Source: Rachicladosporium sp. CCFEE 5018 (Eukaryota; Ascomycota; Dothideomycetes; Cladosporiales; Cladosporiaceae). From it: 64,000 bases of DNA. This document shows, one piece after another, positions 1 to 11,297 of this stretch. The notes beneath the pieces were generated by a model. That model did no database searches. It had not been told where the DNA came from and saw only the letters and a program-made list of their open reading frames with translations. Position numbers and translations under genes: made by a program. The stretch spans positions 195,029 through 259,028 of the forward strand of contig KZ111158.1 of the NCBI GenBank assembly GCA_002077045.2, given 5' to 3'. How positions within the stretch are numbered: position 1 is the stretch's first letter; the number at the start of each line of letters is the position of its first letter.

Positions 1-8
1 ACTTCCTC

Positions 9-323
9 CTAGCAGTCTGCAGCAGAAGCGCTCCCGTACAACTCCTCGCCATCCTGCTTAAGCGCCGGGAGAACTTGCTGCAGCGCCACCCCAACATGTC
101 CCGCGGCTTCGGTGCGCAGCTGATAACAGGTCCGTAGCAAGGGCATGTCGAGGTAGCGGGAAACGAGCCGGCGAGTCCTCTTGTTGGACCTGTGGAAGAT
201 TTCGTCGCGGGTTGGGACAAGGTCGCGGACAACCCGAGTGAGGATCTCGAGGCGTAGTCCCGTTGACAGGTCCATCAGATGGGATGTGGGAGCTTCAGGG
301 CCCGGGACGGCTGAGGACGACAT
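9..323 (-). CDS. Small LRLEIL-type hypothetical protein, family member 1
   Basis: A 104-residue protein with an ATG start and a TAG stop 9 bases from the window edge. The N-terminal half has an amphipathic F-box/2EXR-like segment (LRLEILTRVV). A basic stretch follows, then PLLRTCYQLRTEAAGHVGVAL. The same layout occurs in three genes at 13.9-16.5 kb: LPKELRL helix, about 40 variable residues, a hydrophobic segment with one Cys, then a helix ending in D/AL. This is therefore a small local paralogue family. The leading LPxE of the helix is degenerate here (DLSTG). Function is unknown; fungal proteins of this type are usually annotated as hypothetical or F-box-like. Whether homology continues past the stop cannot be seen because the window ends. 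Confidence 0.5.
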   Translation of the reverse strand: MSSSAVPGPEAPTSHLMDLSTGLRLEILTRVVRDLVPTRDEIFHRSNKRTRRLVSRYLDMPLLRTCYQLRTEAAGHVGVALQQVLPALKQDGEELYGSASAADC

Positions 324-741
324 CGTGAATGCTAGACGGATGTCAGCGATCCGCGATCCAGGTCAGGCTAGCGATAGTGGATGTACCGTGATTGACCATA
401 GCAGCGCCTCTGTACTCGGAGCCAACGGTGTCTGGACTCGCCTCAGATGTGTTGTCGAAGTTGGCAGAAAGTGGGAGCCGACAGGAGCCAAAACCAAGCA
501 TGGAGGAGTCGTCGCAGCGACGCAGAGAGAAGGCGCGACCAAGAGCGGCCCTTAGGATAAGATGCTTGCTACTATGATACACTACGATTATCCTACAGTC
601 CCCGATCTTTGCTCTCAATGCATGTCCATCTCCGTATCCAATCGTCAGCCTGAAAGCGCCGATGCAAGTCCCTACCCAGAACACCAAACACCATCGCTCA
701 AAACCCACGAAACCCCTCACTCCCTTGCCCTGCCGTCCCCT
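324..741. other. Intergenic, no gene recognised
   Basis: Lies between the start of the small protein and the stop of the DENN gene, both on the minus strand. It presumably holds the promoter of the former and the terminator of the latter. No conserved reading frame was recognised. Confidence 0.5.
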
Positions 742-3700
742 TCACCCCTCCCCAGCGCTCCTCACAGATACAAGCATACTCCCCACCGGCTTCCTTCTCG
801 TCCAGCCCCCCGTCCCCGGCGCAACCCTCGGCGGCGCCCCCTGAATACTCCTAGGAGCCTTCATATACCCCTCCTCTAGCTTCACCGGACACCTCCCTGT
901 GCCCCCACCCACATTGCCATCGCTCCTCCCGCCACTAGGAGGCGTCGCTGCCGCAGAACGCCAGAGGTGGTCGGACGTGTCGGATAGGAAGGAGGTTGAA
1001 GACTTCGAGAACAGGCTCGTACGGCCTCTGTTGCGTTTGGAAAGGATAATCTCATCGAATAACTTTATCTCCGACGACGTAGCCGGCAAGGCTTCGCGCT
1101 CAGCGATGAATTCATTGAACATCTGCGTCTGCCGCAGCGCAGCCATGTACTCGCCATCGCCGTGGGGCACACTCCGCAGGAAACCATCCATGTCGAAGTG
1201 GTACAACAAGCCGGATTTCTTTCGATCGCCGGAAGCGGGTGCCAAGTGGCGACGATAGGTGTAGAACAGTGAGGCGAAGCAGCGGACGAAAGCGGCGCGG
1301 AGTTGGTCGGCGTGGAAGGCGCGGGGGCAGGGGAGGGAAAGGGATTGCAGGCAACGGGGGTGTAGTGTCGTGGTGCAGCCTGCGAGATCTGATGTCAGTA
1401 CAAGGTTTTCCTCGCTGGGTTCAAGGGGGCCATACCATTGCAGCGGAAGGACTCGTCGTCGCATCGCTCGTCGCAGACCGCGCAGGTGGATTTCCCGTCT
1501 TTGGACCGGCGAACCATGCAATGCCCTTCTACCCACTTCATGCTCTCGTTCTCTCGCACTGGCTGAATCAGCTGCTGCGGCATGATAGTGCTGGCCGCCA
1601 GCGTGCTAGTAGCATAGACACTCGGCGCATAATTGCTAGGTGTCGCCATCATTGCGCCTCCTAAAGTGGAAGTGGAGTGGCTTGGGTGGTGGCCCACGAC
1701 TGCGGGTTGTGAGGGGCGGCGCATGGTGTTGATGCGATCGAGGCCGAACTGCGAAATTGTCAGTATTGTCTTGCAGCAGTGCGAAGACACATTTCGAATA
1801 ACTTACAGATGAGTTTCGCCTCGTCAACCCGTCCCCAAAGTGCCCACTCCGCTTCTCCCTCAACGTAGCCTGCAGCGAGAACCCCGACTCATTCCGACTC
1901 GTCCCATTCGAGAAAGTCGACGACAGCGGTGAAGGCGCCAGCGGTGAAGGCGCCACAGGTGAAGGCGGCGAGTTACTCGAAGACTTGCTGTTCGTCGAAC
2001 TTGTGGAAGGCCGATCGCTGCCTCTGCTAGCCCCATTGCGAGCTTGCAGGAATGCGTTGAAGACCAAGGTTCGCGAGTAAGGGACTGGTGAGGCTTCGCC
2101 GAATGTGGTGGAGCTCTCGCTCACGTACGCTGCGAGCGTTGAGGGCGCAGCTTGCGAGGAGAAGACTTGCGGGTTCTCAGACGAGAACGCGTCATGCGGG
2201 TACGTCTCAATTGCATAAGCCGGCGGTCCAGTGGGCACACCATATCGGTTATGATGTGGAGCCGCGGCTTGCAACAGTGCCATCAGCTTCCTCCGCTGCG
2301 GTCGCGGGAGACAGACAGGCGGGATCGTGCTCTCGATTGTATTCTCGTCCAGATCCACAAGGCAGAAATCGCCTTCCGGCAATTGGAGCTTCTCGTAGCG
2401 CCGCTCCACACCTACTATGTATGGACACGGCGCTTCGAGGACTTGTATCAGTCGCTGCGGGAGGATTGGAATGAGCACGCCGCACCATTTGAGTGGGTAG
2501 AGGAGGCTGGTTAGTGCTTGGATGGCGAGGTGCAGCATCGCTGTGTGTGAGGAGAGGAAGATGATCCGGGATTCCACGAGGGCGTACTCCAGCAGCGTGA
2601 CGATATTCGGTGTTGTTAGACATCGGAATAGCGCGTACAGATCCGTGTTTCGCGATCCCGGGATCTCGTTGATAGCTTCCTTCCTCGCATATAACCGCAG
2701 ATCCCGTATCGCCAGCTCGACCTGCGTGATCGATGTGATCGGACTCAGCGCCTCCACGCACAGATTGACCACATATCGCTCCAAGGGCTGCCAAACCCCA
2801 ACCTTCGGCGAAGATGGCGGCACCCTCAACACAGAATTCGTCATAGGCACCACAACAGCCTTTAACCACTCCTTCCAAAAACTCGTCATCCCTCCATCTC
2901 TCCCCAAGATTCCATAAGCCCTCGGAATCCAGAATCCCGTATCCCCCTCCGTCAACCCATCAATCTTACTCGCCGCACCATGTCTCACCGGCCTCAGCAA
3001 ATCAGTCATCAACCCAATTTTCTCCTCCACAGCGCTGATCTTCTCCTCCAACGCCTCTCGCGCATCACTCCCACTAGCCACAGTAGGCAGCTCCGCCAAC
3101 AGCCGACTAAGCTTCGCTCTCTCCCCGCTCAACCGCTCTCCAAGACTACTAGCCAGCTCCCGCTCCTCCTGACTCATATTCCCTCGCCGCCAGACTTCAC
3201 ATTGCCGCTCTAGCTCTCCTGAAGCGGCGGCGTTCAAGGGCGTCCAGATCACGACGCAGATGCCGTACATCTTCGCGTTATCACCGCCTGTGAGCGCGAA
3301 GCCGTGCCAGGTTGATCGGGGCTTTTCGTCGGAGGAGACGACTGTGACGTCGTTGGGGAAGGCGAACATGGGGACGTATTCGGGGAAGGGGGAGCGACGT
3401 TTCGATTCGTCTACCATGGTTGAGGTGGGGTAGCGATCGAGCAGGACGGGTTCATATTGTCGTTTGAGAGGGTGCATGTCGGGAGCGATTTGGAAGGGTT
3501 CAGGGGAGGGCATGACGGAGTTGTAGCCAGAGACTCGTTTCGACGTCCGCACTGTCGAAGCTCGGCTGGGATTCCCCGTAGTCTGGCGTTTGTTCATGGT
3601 CGAGAGCTTTCTCCTAAGGCTGCCCACGCTGTTCTTCAAGCCTGCGCCATTAGTCCCCTCCTCCTGCGCTATCCGCACAGTCCGCGGCCGGACTCTGCGC

Positions 3701-4212
3701 TCCCGCTGTTGTGTTGTAGGCGCTGTGACTTGCACAACGCCGGCAGAGATGTTTATATCGTCCAGAAAGCTGTCCCTCTCCGAAGCAAACTTCTTAAGCG
3801 CTTCTTCGAAAGCATCGTCGCTCAGACCCGAGCCGCCCACAGCGTTGCCTGTGGGCTTGATCGTAGCGCTACTCCGATTGCTGGCTGTGTTCTTCCCCTC
3901 AACTGCACCAATAATACTGCCTATACTCTTCCGAGCCTCAAAGCTATATCGTGATCTCCGCTTGGCTGCATCGCTTACGGGCGATCCTGGGGTAGTTGGT
4001 CGAGGCGCACTATCAGTCTCGAGAGCGCGGTCCTCTTCAATCGTGTCCTCCACTGGCGGGGTAGGAAGGGCCAGCGCCAACTTCTCGTCGAAGATTTGAG
4101 AAGATTCGACGCCGCAGATGAAGAAGTAGTCGGCAAGCGGTGCAGACGTGTCGCCAGTATTGCCATTGGGCATCGTGGAGGTAGGTCTTGGTCTGGCATT
4201 GCTCGGCGCCAT
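742..4212 (-). CDS. DENN (AEX-3) domain protein with embedded C1 zinc finger
   Basis: Three exons: 1807-4212, 1436-1748 and 742-1379. Introns are 58 and 56 nt, with gtaagt and gtatgg donors. The product is about 1,118 residues. DENN proteins are typically guanine-nucleotide exchange factors for Rab GTPases in membrane traffic. The first ~300 residues are low-complexity Ser/Pro/Thr/Arg. A uDENN part (YGICVVIW) begins near residue 314. The DENN core (IIFLSSHTAMLHLAIQAL, then PLKW and PCPYIVGV) lies near 545-620. A dDENN segment (LRAAFVRCFASLFYTYRRHL) follows near 930. Between core and dDENN, residues ~878-924 fit a C1 pattern, H-x12-C-x2-C-x10-C-x2-C-x4-H-x2-C-x7-C. The second intron falls inside this finger. 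The ATG at 4212 was chosen because the in-frame extension upstream has only a GTG. Confidence 0.88.
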
Positions 4213-5858
4213 TGAGAGGGTGTTCAAAGGAGTGGACGTGCTACGCACTGCGCGAAGGAGATATTCCTTTCCCTCAGGCCTCCCTCATGCCAGCAACTCG
4301 ATTTCTCGAATTTCTGAGTGAAGTCAAGCACCTGCGCACGATGTTGAGTACTGACAGCTGTCACTACCAGGCACCGTCAATCGTGGTAATATCAGCACTG
4401 TACGTAGCCGAAGTGCGAAGCGTACAGCAGCAGTCAACAATCTGCAGTGGTGAAGCGCCGTTGCACGAGGGGTCTTTGACTCTGCCTGCGACCAACAAAT
4501 GCTACGCGGCCGTCCGGTATCTATCCGCCGTACCGCGAGGAAGCGCAGCTCTAGCGTGTACGAAGGGAGGGAACGTGCAATGGTAAGGGCAAGTAAAGGC
4601 TACTTCGTGTTCCGGTAGCGACGCGGGTGATTGTGTGAAGTTTACAACGCTACCGCGGACTGATCTCGTATCGCAACGAACAAAGCCAGGCCGCGTGCTT
4701 CTACTATGCAGTCGAAGTGAAGCACGCTTTTGCACGTACTCTCCTCCTCCTCCTCCCTCTTCATCTCATGAATCCGCTCGAGCACTCTCCTCCACATTGA
4801 TGCGGCTGATGATCGGCCTCCCCTCTGTTTCGTCGAGAGTGATATCCAGCAGTTTAGCATGAACAAGGGTCCTGATAGGCTGCACCGGCACACCACGCTT
4901 CCTCTGCACGCGCTCCCCTGCACCCCACTCCAAACTTCGCGTTCACCACTTTCGGCGACGCGTTTGACTCGCACCGACTTGACGAAAGGACGTGATAGCG
5001 CTCTGAGCTAGGCGTTAGAAACGTTGCTGTCGCTGATAAGAGACGTCTGAGACACAGGCTGTGGCTGCTGCTATATATTGACCAACGCTACGGTAGCACC
5101 GTCGCCGCCAGAAGCGATGGCAGTAATGTGCAACAGGGATCTCAAAAACGCCATCCATGGGGTTTGCAAACATGCAGAACGCTCCTTGTTCATGGTCCTT
5201 CATCCAATGGACCCCAGCTACTCGACTCGTGATCTCCGAGCAAAGCAGCGAGACTGTTGGAAAGAGTGTTCCTTACATTACGCTTCCTTCAAAGTACACG
5301 CTACGCGATCATCGAGTTCCGCGAATGTCCACAATCGCATTGCGGAGAAAGCAGCAAGGTACACAATGAATTGCATGCGCGATCTATATTAGACTTCCGT
5401 AACTCAGATCGACTGGCGGTTTCATCAACAAAGCCAAACGCCATGGCAGATGCAATCGCCCGATATAGCCCCCGAACTGCTGATCGTGATGCGATGCTTG
5501 ACATGTGTGGGGTGCATCGCGGGATCAAAACACCACTGGTGAGCGACTGCACTGGCCTGGACTACCGCATTTCCAGCAGAGTAAGCAAAGCAACGGGATC
5601 GAAGCAGTTCCAGGCATACCTTAGGTATTTGGGTACGTGAGCTTTCGCTGAGTCAAGCCCCTACCATGGTAGAACTACGGGTCCCCGGGCAGACAGTAGG
5701 TCTGCGCAAGCTACCAGCGCGTCTATCTGGCGCACACACAGTAAAAGCCCCATCGAGCGCGACAGCCAGCGCGCAAGACTGCGGAGATCTTGATAAACGA
5801 CAGAAAGCTCATCTCCAGCCAACCCCTTCCAAACTCCATTTCCCCCTACCCATCCCCT
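4213..5858. other. 1.6-kb intergenic region
   Basis: Separates the 5' end of the DENN gene from the 3' end of the carboxypeptidase gene. It contains a short TCC-repeat tract near 4739-4757. Open frames here are short and resemble nothing recognised. It presumably holds the DENN promoter; no RNA gene was recognised. Confidence 0.45.
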
Positions 5859-7830
5859 CTATCGCGCATGCCCATTACCCCTCCCAACATGCCCATCCTC
5901 ATCATCGCTCTCGCCTAGCTCGAACGCATCTTCTTTCCGCCCGTTCTCAGTCAGATCGTCGAGCTCCGCCTCATCGTAAGCCCTCGCAGCCTCGACATCG
6001 CGTTCCTGGTTCTTATTGTTTCGCCGCTCGCCCCAACCATCGAGTCCAAGCCCGCTAGCCAAACTCGGCTCCCTCTCCCTACCCGCACCAGGCCCCCCAT
6101 CACTGTACCCTCCTTCCCCGCCAAACACGCCTTTGTAGCCAGCGCGGCGCCGGCGGTCGCGGTAGATGAAGTATCCCCAAGCCAGCGCAGCGATGAGGAC
6201 CAACACGAGCGCAACCTCCCCACTCCTCTTATAAGCCCTCCATGTCGCCATCTGCACCTTCTCCGCCTCCGCCTCCTTGGCCGCCGTACTATTCGGATGC
6301 CCGCCCACACTCGTACTCGGCGCCTTCTCCCCATCAATAACACTATCCGTAGGCTTCCCGCCAATACTCCCAATATCCACGCCCATGAAGCGGTCCAGCA
6401 TATCCCTTGTCCGACGCGGGTAATCAAACGGCACCATGTGACTGGAATTATAGAATTTGATGTACGTCAGATTCCGCGCTTCTTGGTAGATACCCGCTGG
6501 CTCGCCTTCGAAGGTCCAGTCTCTGCGCGGGGCGGTGGTGCCGGGCGAGAGTTCCATGCCTGTGCCGCCGTTCCAGGAGAGGCTGTTGATAAGGTTTTCG
6601 GTGCCGATGTGGTTGCAGATTAGGTCGCGGTCGCCGGAGAAGAGGATTATGGGGACTTTCTCCAGCAGTGCGGGGAGGAGTTTAACGGCGGGTTTGGATT
6701 TCGCAGCGTTGAAGGCACCGCCTACGTTGCCGTTGCATTCTGTCCAGCCGGTTTTCTTATCGGGGTTTATGTGTAGGGCTTGGGTGACGTCTGTGCGGCG
6801 GAGGTAGGGCGTTACCTGTTTGAGGTCTGGGGGCCAGTTCATGCCGCAGCTGGGGTAGGAGTCTTTGAGTCGGACGTCGTACATGTTTAGGCATTGGCCG
6901 CCATTGTTCTGCGAGGAGATGCGGAGGATTTCTTGCAAGATTGCTTCGCAGGTTCCGGTGTCGACGTGGTCGGCGCCGCCGTTGCTGAGGTCACGGTTGC
7001 ATACTGCGAGTTGCGCGTCAAGTTTGTCACTATCGGGGGTGTTGTCCTTGACGAGGCCGTTTTCTTTGGCAAATTTGATGTAGGCTGGGTATTGGTCTGG
7101 GCCGGAGATCCAGCCGTTACCTATTAGGAGACCAGAGAGGTTCCAGGGATTTTGGGAGAGGGCGTTGCGGTCGAGGATTGCCGAGGCGATGTAGGGAATG
7201 TGCTGGCCTGCGTAGGATTCGCCGGCGATGTAGATCTGTCTTGTTAGTGCTGATCTATGGATGCTTGGAGAGGGACCGCCAACTTACATCATCATGTGCA
7301 TGCTCAGGGAACATAGTGAACCACTTCTCCAGGAACTTGATCATATCGCTCGCCATCTCATCCAGCTCATGCAAGTATGAATCCGTATCGATGTAGCTGA
7401 ACCCCGTCCCGACCGGATTATCAATGAACAGCACATTCGCGAACTCGTCCCAGCTCCCCTCATTCAGCCGTAGCGTCCCATCCTCATTCACTCTGTACGG
7501 TCCAATCTCCATCATCGCACCATCCATGCTGCTGCACCCTGGTCCACCATTCAGCCACAGCACTGTCCGTCTGCGATTCGCAATGTGTCTGTTCTTGTAG
7601 AACCAGAAGAACATGTTGCCATGGTGTTCGGGTGTGATTTCGACATGGCCAGCGTACATGGGGAGGAGCGGCTCGGGAGCACCGGGGAGAGAGTGAACGT
7701 AGTAATCGGCTGCTGTCTTGTCCTGGGCAAGAGTTGGGGTAATGAGGGTGCATATTGCGAGGGCAGCCGTGGCAAGTGTGGTGTGCCATCTTCGCCGTCC
7801 TGATCCAGGGGTGAATGTGTATGCGGCCAT
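5859..7830 (-). CDS. KEX1: Pheromone-processing serine carboxypeptidase Kex1
   Basis: Two exons, 7288-7830 and 5859-7235. The 52-nt intron (gtaagt donor, CACTAAC branch) joins at phase 0 in front of the catalytic-serine motif. About 639 residues, the usual size for Kex1. There is an N-terminal signal peptide ending near TLAQ, and the S10 signatures LNGGPGCSSMDG and VGTGFSY. The catalytic Ser is in AGESYAGQ (~188), an Asp in FSGDRDLICN (~383-385) and a His in SSHMVPFD (~447). A membrane span at ~521-539 precedes a basic/acidic cytosolic tail. The family trims C-terminal Lys/Arg from propeptides in the trans-Golgi. The ATG at 7830 is the first in frame. It is divergent from RAD52. Confidence 0.95.
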
Positions 7831-8369
7831 TTTGGCCAATGTGGTATGTACCTCTCAATGGCTATGCTCGCATGACCTGCACCGTACCTCCGAGGATGTT
7901 AGGCGTAGACCTGGTGAGAAGCACTCTGGTCAGGGAGCTACGGATTGCGGATACCACGAGCTTGAGCCAGCATCTATGAAAGCATTCTCCTGAGAGATGA
8001 TGGCCGTTGCGACGCAAGCCCAAGCAGTGGGATGTCAGACCGAGTTGGTCGGTGCAAGGGGTGATGTATGGATTTCGACTGGCTGATCGAGTTTTGGGAG
8101 TGATAGAGTATTACGAATGCAGCAAGAAGAGCACACTGCGATGCTTATTATGAAGCTGATCTAGACAACGGCGCAAGGAGCTGAGGTCGACGCGGCCGCA
8201 ACCAGTACAAAGGACGGACGTAAGCCTGAACTCTAAGGTCCAAGTCACGTGCGCTGTACTCTTTTGGCGTTTCTTACTAAGCCATATGTCGCGTGCATCG
8301 TCACGTCTTCCAGCATCCAGCCTCCAGCTGTGTTGATCATCAGGCGCAACATTCACAGCGCCATGCACC
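7831..8369. promoter_or_regulatory. Shared divergent promoter region, KEX1/RAD52
   Basis: About 540 bp between two divergent start codons, so it must contain both promoters. No TATA box or known factor site could be assigned with confidence. Confidence 0.5.
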
Positions 8370-10143
8370 ATGCCTGCGTGAGTACACTCGAGTTGACTGT
8401 CCACCGTCTATACTGACAACGATTAGGCCAGGTGACCAATACCGCGACACCCCGGCTACAACCAACCCATTCCTCCCGGCCGCCCCCAACATCTCCCAAT
8501 ACACCGCCCGCGAAATCGCCACCCTCCAGTCCCGCCTCGACAAGCAACTAGGCCCCGAATACATCTCCACGCGGCCTGGGAATGGCGGTGGCAAAGTGCA
8601 TTACCTCGCCGCCGAGAAAGTCATAAACCTCGCCAACGAAGTCTTCGGCTTCAACGGCTGGTCATCCAGCATCCAGAATGTCACCATAGACTTCGTGGAC
8701 GAGCACGAGAATGGCAAAGTCTCACTAGGTCTGAGCACTATCGTGCGAGTGACTGTTAGAGATGGGACGTTCCATGAGGATGTAGGATATGGGCATATTG
8801 AGAACTGCAAAGGCAAGGCTGCGGCTTTCGAGAAGGCTAAGAAAGAGGGCGCTACGGATGGGATGAAGAGAGCGCTGAGGAACTTCGGCAATGTGTTGGG
8901 GAATTGTCTTTATGATAAGGATTATCTGCAGAAGGTACAGAAGGTCAAGGCTATGCCGAGTCGATGGAGTGCGGAGGATTTGCATCGGCATCATGACTTT
9001 GGGCCGGTGAAGGTTGAGGGAGCGGCGAGAGCACCGCCGCAGCAGCAGTTGAACGGCAGTGCTATTAATGGGGGCGCTGTGAACCCACAGCAAGGAGGTG
9101 GTGGGGTGCGACGGAATCCCAGTATGCAGTCGATGAACTCGGTCGGGTCCGGGGAGTTCGAGGACGACAATCTGTTCGATGAGACAGACTTCAGCCATCC
9201 GGACGAAGTCAGGCTCGACGACTCGAACACAGCAGCAGCAGTCCAGTCGCCAGCACAACAGCAGATGCAAGCTCAGCGCAACAGCTTGAACAGAATGCAT
9301 TCTGCGCCACACCTCCGACCACCCAACATGCATCCCCCAGAAGCGCCGAACGGTATGCAAGCGCCTCAGAGACCTGATGGAATGCAGCGGCCGTCGAACC
9401 TCGGACCACAGGTGCCGCCGACTCGCATGCTGCCACCTCAGACTCCAGGAAACCAGGCTAGGCCAATGAACGGTATGCAGCCGCCCCAAATGCACGGCAA
9501 CTCAGACGGCGCCGGGTCACGATCACAAACATCATCCCTCGAGGACCCCGCAGCACAACAAGCTCGAGGCCCGCCCCAAAGACCAACCGCCAACGACATC
9601 CCAGCAGAAACCTACCAGCCTCCACCGCCTCAGGAACCACCCCCAGACATCCCCGGCGGCTTCATCACCGGCCGCTCAGCAGCTCTCATCAACGCGCCTC
9701 CCGACGCCCGGCCCCCAGCAGCCTCCCTGGCCTTCAACCCGCACGCCGAATCTCCCTCGATCCGCAGAACCCACGGCGTCAACCCAGGTAAATCCGCTCC
9801 GATCCTGCGCACAAACCTTGCAGCGACAACACCGGCCGCAGCACCAGCCGGCGGTCTTGTACCGCCCTCTGCAGCCGCATCGCTACAACAAGGTGGTCCA
9901 AATGGAGGGCAGCAGAGACCCAATTCGAATTTCATCAACCCGGCTGCCGATCCTAATAGGAGGATTGGCATGCCGCAAGCAGGCGGGCTGAGGAATGGCA
10001 GTGCGTATAAGCCGCCAACGAACTTGAAGAGGCCCGTGATGGCAGATGTGACGAATTTGCCGCAGGTCGATGGGGCGCCGGATGCGAAGAAGCAGAAGGT
10101 CGATGGTGTTGAGGTAGAGGGTGGAGAAGCGGCTGTGTCGTGA
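8370..10143 (+). CDS. RAD52: DNA repair and recombination protein Rad52
   Basis: Two exons: an 8-nt first coding exon at 8370-8377 and 8427-10143. The 49-nt intron has a gtgagt donor and attag acceptor. The product is about 574 residues. The spliced start reads MPAPGDQYRDT, which is what fungal Rad52 proteins begin with. The conserved N-terminal annealing domain follows: EIATLQSRLDKQLGPEYIS, then VINLANEVFGFNGWSS, then VGYGHIENCKGKAAAFEKAKKEGATDGMKRAL in pieces. The C-terminal two-thirds is Gln/Pro/Asn-rich and probably disordered, with the Rad51/RPA-binding role inferred from the family. Reading through the intron also gives an open frame with another N-terminus, but it lacks the conserved start. 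Confidence 0.95.
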
Positions 10144-10282
10144 GGTGCTGAGGAGTATATTTGATCTCCCGAGGTTCTAGGTGCCTCGTGAATCCCCTCA
10201 TAGGGTCGCGGGCGAAGCAAGATGTCGAGTTTTAGAGCTTGCTGAGCGTTCGTAGCTTTGCAGTCGCGACCGTGCAAGTCTT

Positions 10283-10897
10283 TCAACCCTTCGCCTTCCC
10301 TACCGCAAACCCCCCAAAATCTTCCATCTCCCCACTCCCCTTCAAAGCCTTTCCAGCGTCAGCAGCACCCCGATCAACAGCACTAGCACTCTCCCCAAAG
10401 ATCCTCTCAATCACCACACGCTTCGCTTTCCCTTCCTTTAGCCGCTCATCGAAATCCGCAACCCCATCCTCATCATTTACCGTACTTACGGCTTCGACAT
10501 CAGTCACATCGAGTAGTCGCTTCACTTGCTTCCTGGTTCGCTCCCCTCCTTTGAGTTCCCTCAGTAGATGAGACTCTCGCTGTACTTCCTCGTTGCCTAT
10601 CACCGGCTGAGTAGCCGAAGATTGATGTAAGCGTGCAGACCAGGCCAGAGCTTGGCCTTGAAGCCGACCCATATCCTCGAACTTCTCGAAGCCTCGAGAT
10701 AAGCCGAAGAGACGGCCTTCTATGCGGCCGGATGTTGAGCCTTCAGCGTGGCCGAGAGCGTAGCCTTCGTCGTAGAAGGAGAATTCGAGGCTGAGGAGAG
10801 GGGCGAAGGGATCGTCGTCCTCTCGCTCACGGTTCTCCCCGGTCTTGGACTGCTCATCTGTTTCTAGTGCCATAGTGTCCGGCACTTTGGTACTCAT
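10283..10897 (-). CDS. LTO1: Lto1-like deca-GX3 protein (Yae1/Lto1 family)
   Basis: A 204-residue single-exon gene with an ATG start. Residues ~40-80 contain a run of glycines spaced every four residues (G-x3-G) from EGYALGHAEG to RGFEKFEDMGRLQGQ. This is the deca-GX3 signature of Lto1 and Yae1. In yeast these two form an adaptor that brings the ABC protein Rli1 to the cytosolic Fe-S assembly machinery. The rest is low-complexity and charged. The C-terminus is GKAKG and lacks the terminal Trp reported for Lto1. It is divergent from GUT2 and tail-to-tail with RAD52, 139 bp apart. Confidence 0.8.
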   Translation of the reverse strand: MSTKVPDTMALETDEQSKTGENREREDDDPFAPLLSLEFSFYDEGYALGHAEGSTSGRIEGRLFGLSRGFEKFEDMGRLQGQALAWSARLHQSSATQPVIGNEEVQRESHLLRELKGGERTRKQVKRLLDVTDVEAVSTVNDEDGVADFDERLKEGKAKRVVIERIFGESASAVDRGAADAGKALKGSGEMEDFGGFAVGKAKG

Positions 10898-11297
10898 CGT
10901 CTTTTGCTAACATTATGTTGTTGATGAAGGTGCAATCGTGAAACGGTAGATTTCCGCACTCTTATCACATGCCAATGCGAGCGGATTCGGAGCTTGCAGC
11001 CGATGTGGAGAAGCTGCCGGGAGCCGACGTCTGCCAAGGGAGGAGGTGGTCAAGGTTCACAGGATGACGGGCGGAGACGACGAGGGTGGAGCTGTAAGGC
11101 GGTCTTATGTCGGCGGAGGGAATGATGTATGATTACTGCTATAGCTTCACTGTATCGTACCTGAAGAGCACCATCCCTACCTCTCAACATCGCCCGTCTG
11201 ATCCGCAGTACTACCGAGCATTGCCATGGACTGAAGCATAGCAATTGCCATTGACAAGACCTAATCTCTATAGCCAGCCCGGTCGCGGACCGCCAAC
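10898..11297. promoter_or_regulatory. Shared divergent promoter region, LTO1/GUT2
   Basis: 400 bp between divergent start codons. It must carry both promoters. No specific site could be assigned. Confidence 0.5.

Noticed and set aside
5666..6058. 130-codon plus-strand frame at the KEX1 3' end
   Set aside because: Antisense to the acidic tail of Kex1, Pro/His/Ser-rich as expected of a shadow frame.
8293..8426. Longer RAD52 N-terminus without splicing
   Set aside because: Starts far upstream and lacks the conserved MPAPGDQ start; a consensus intron is present.
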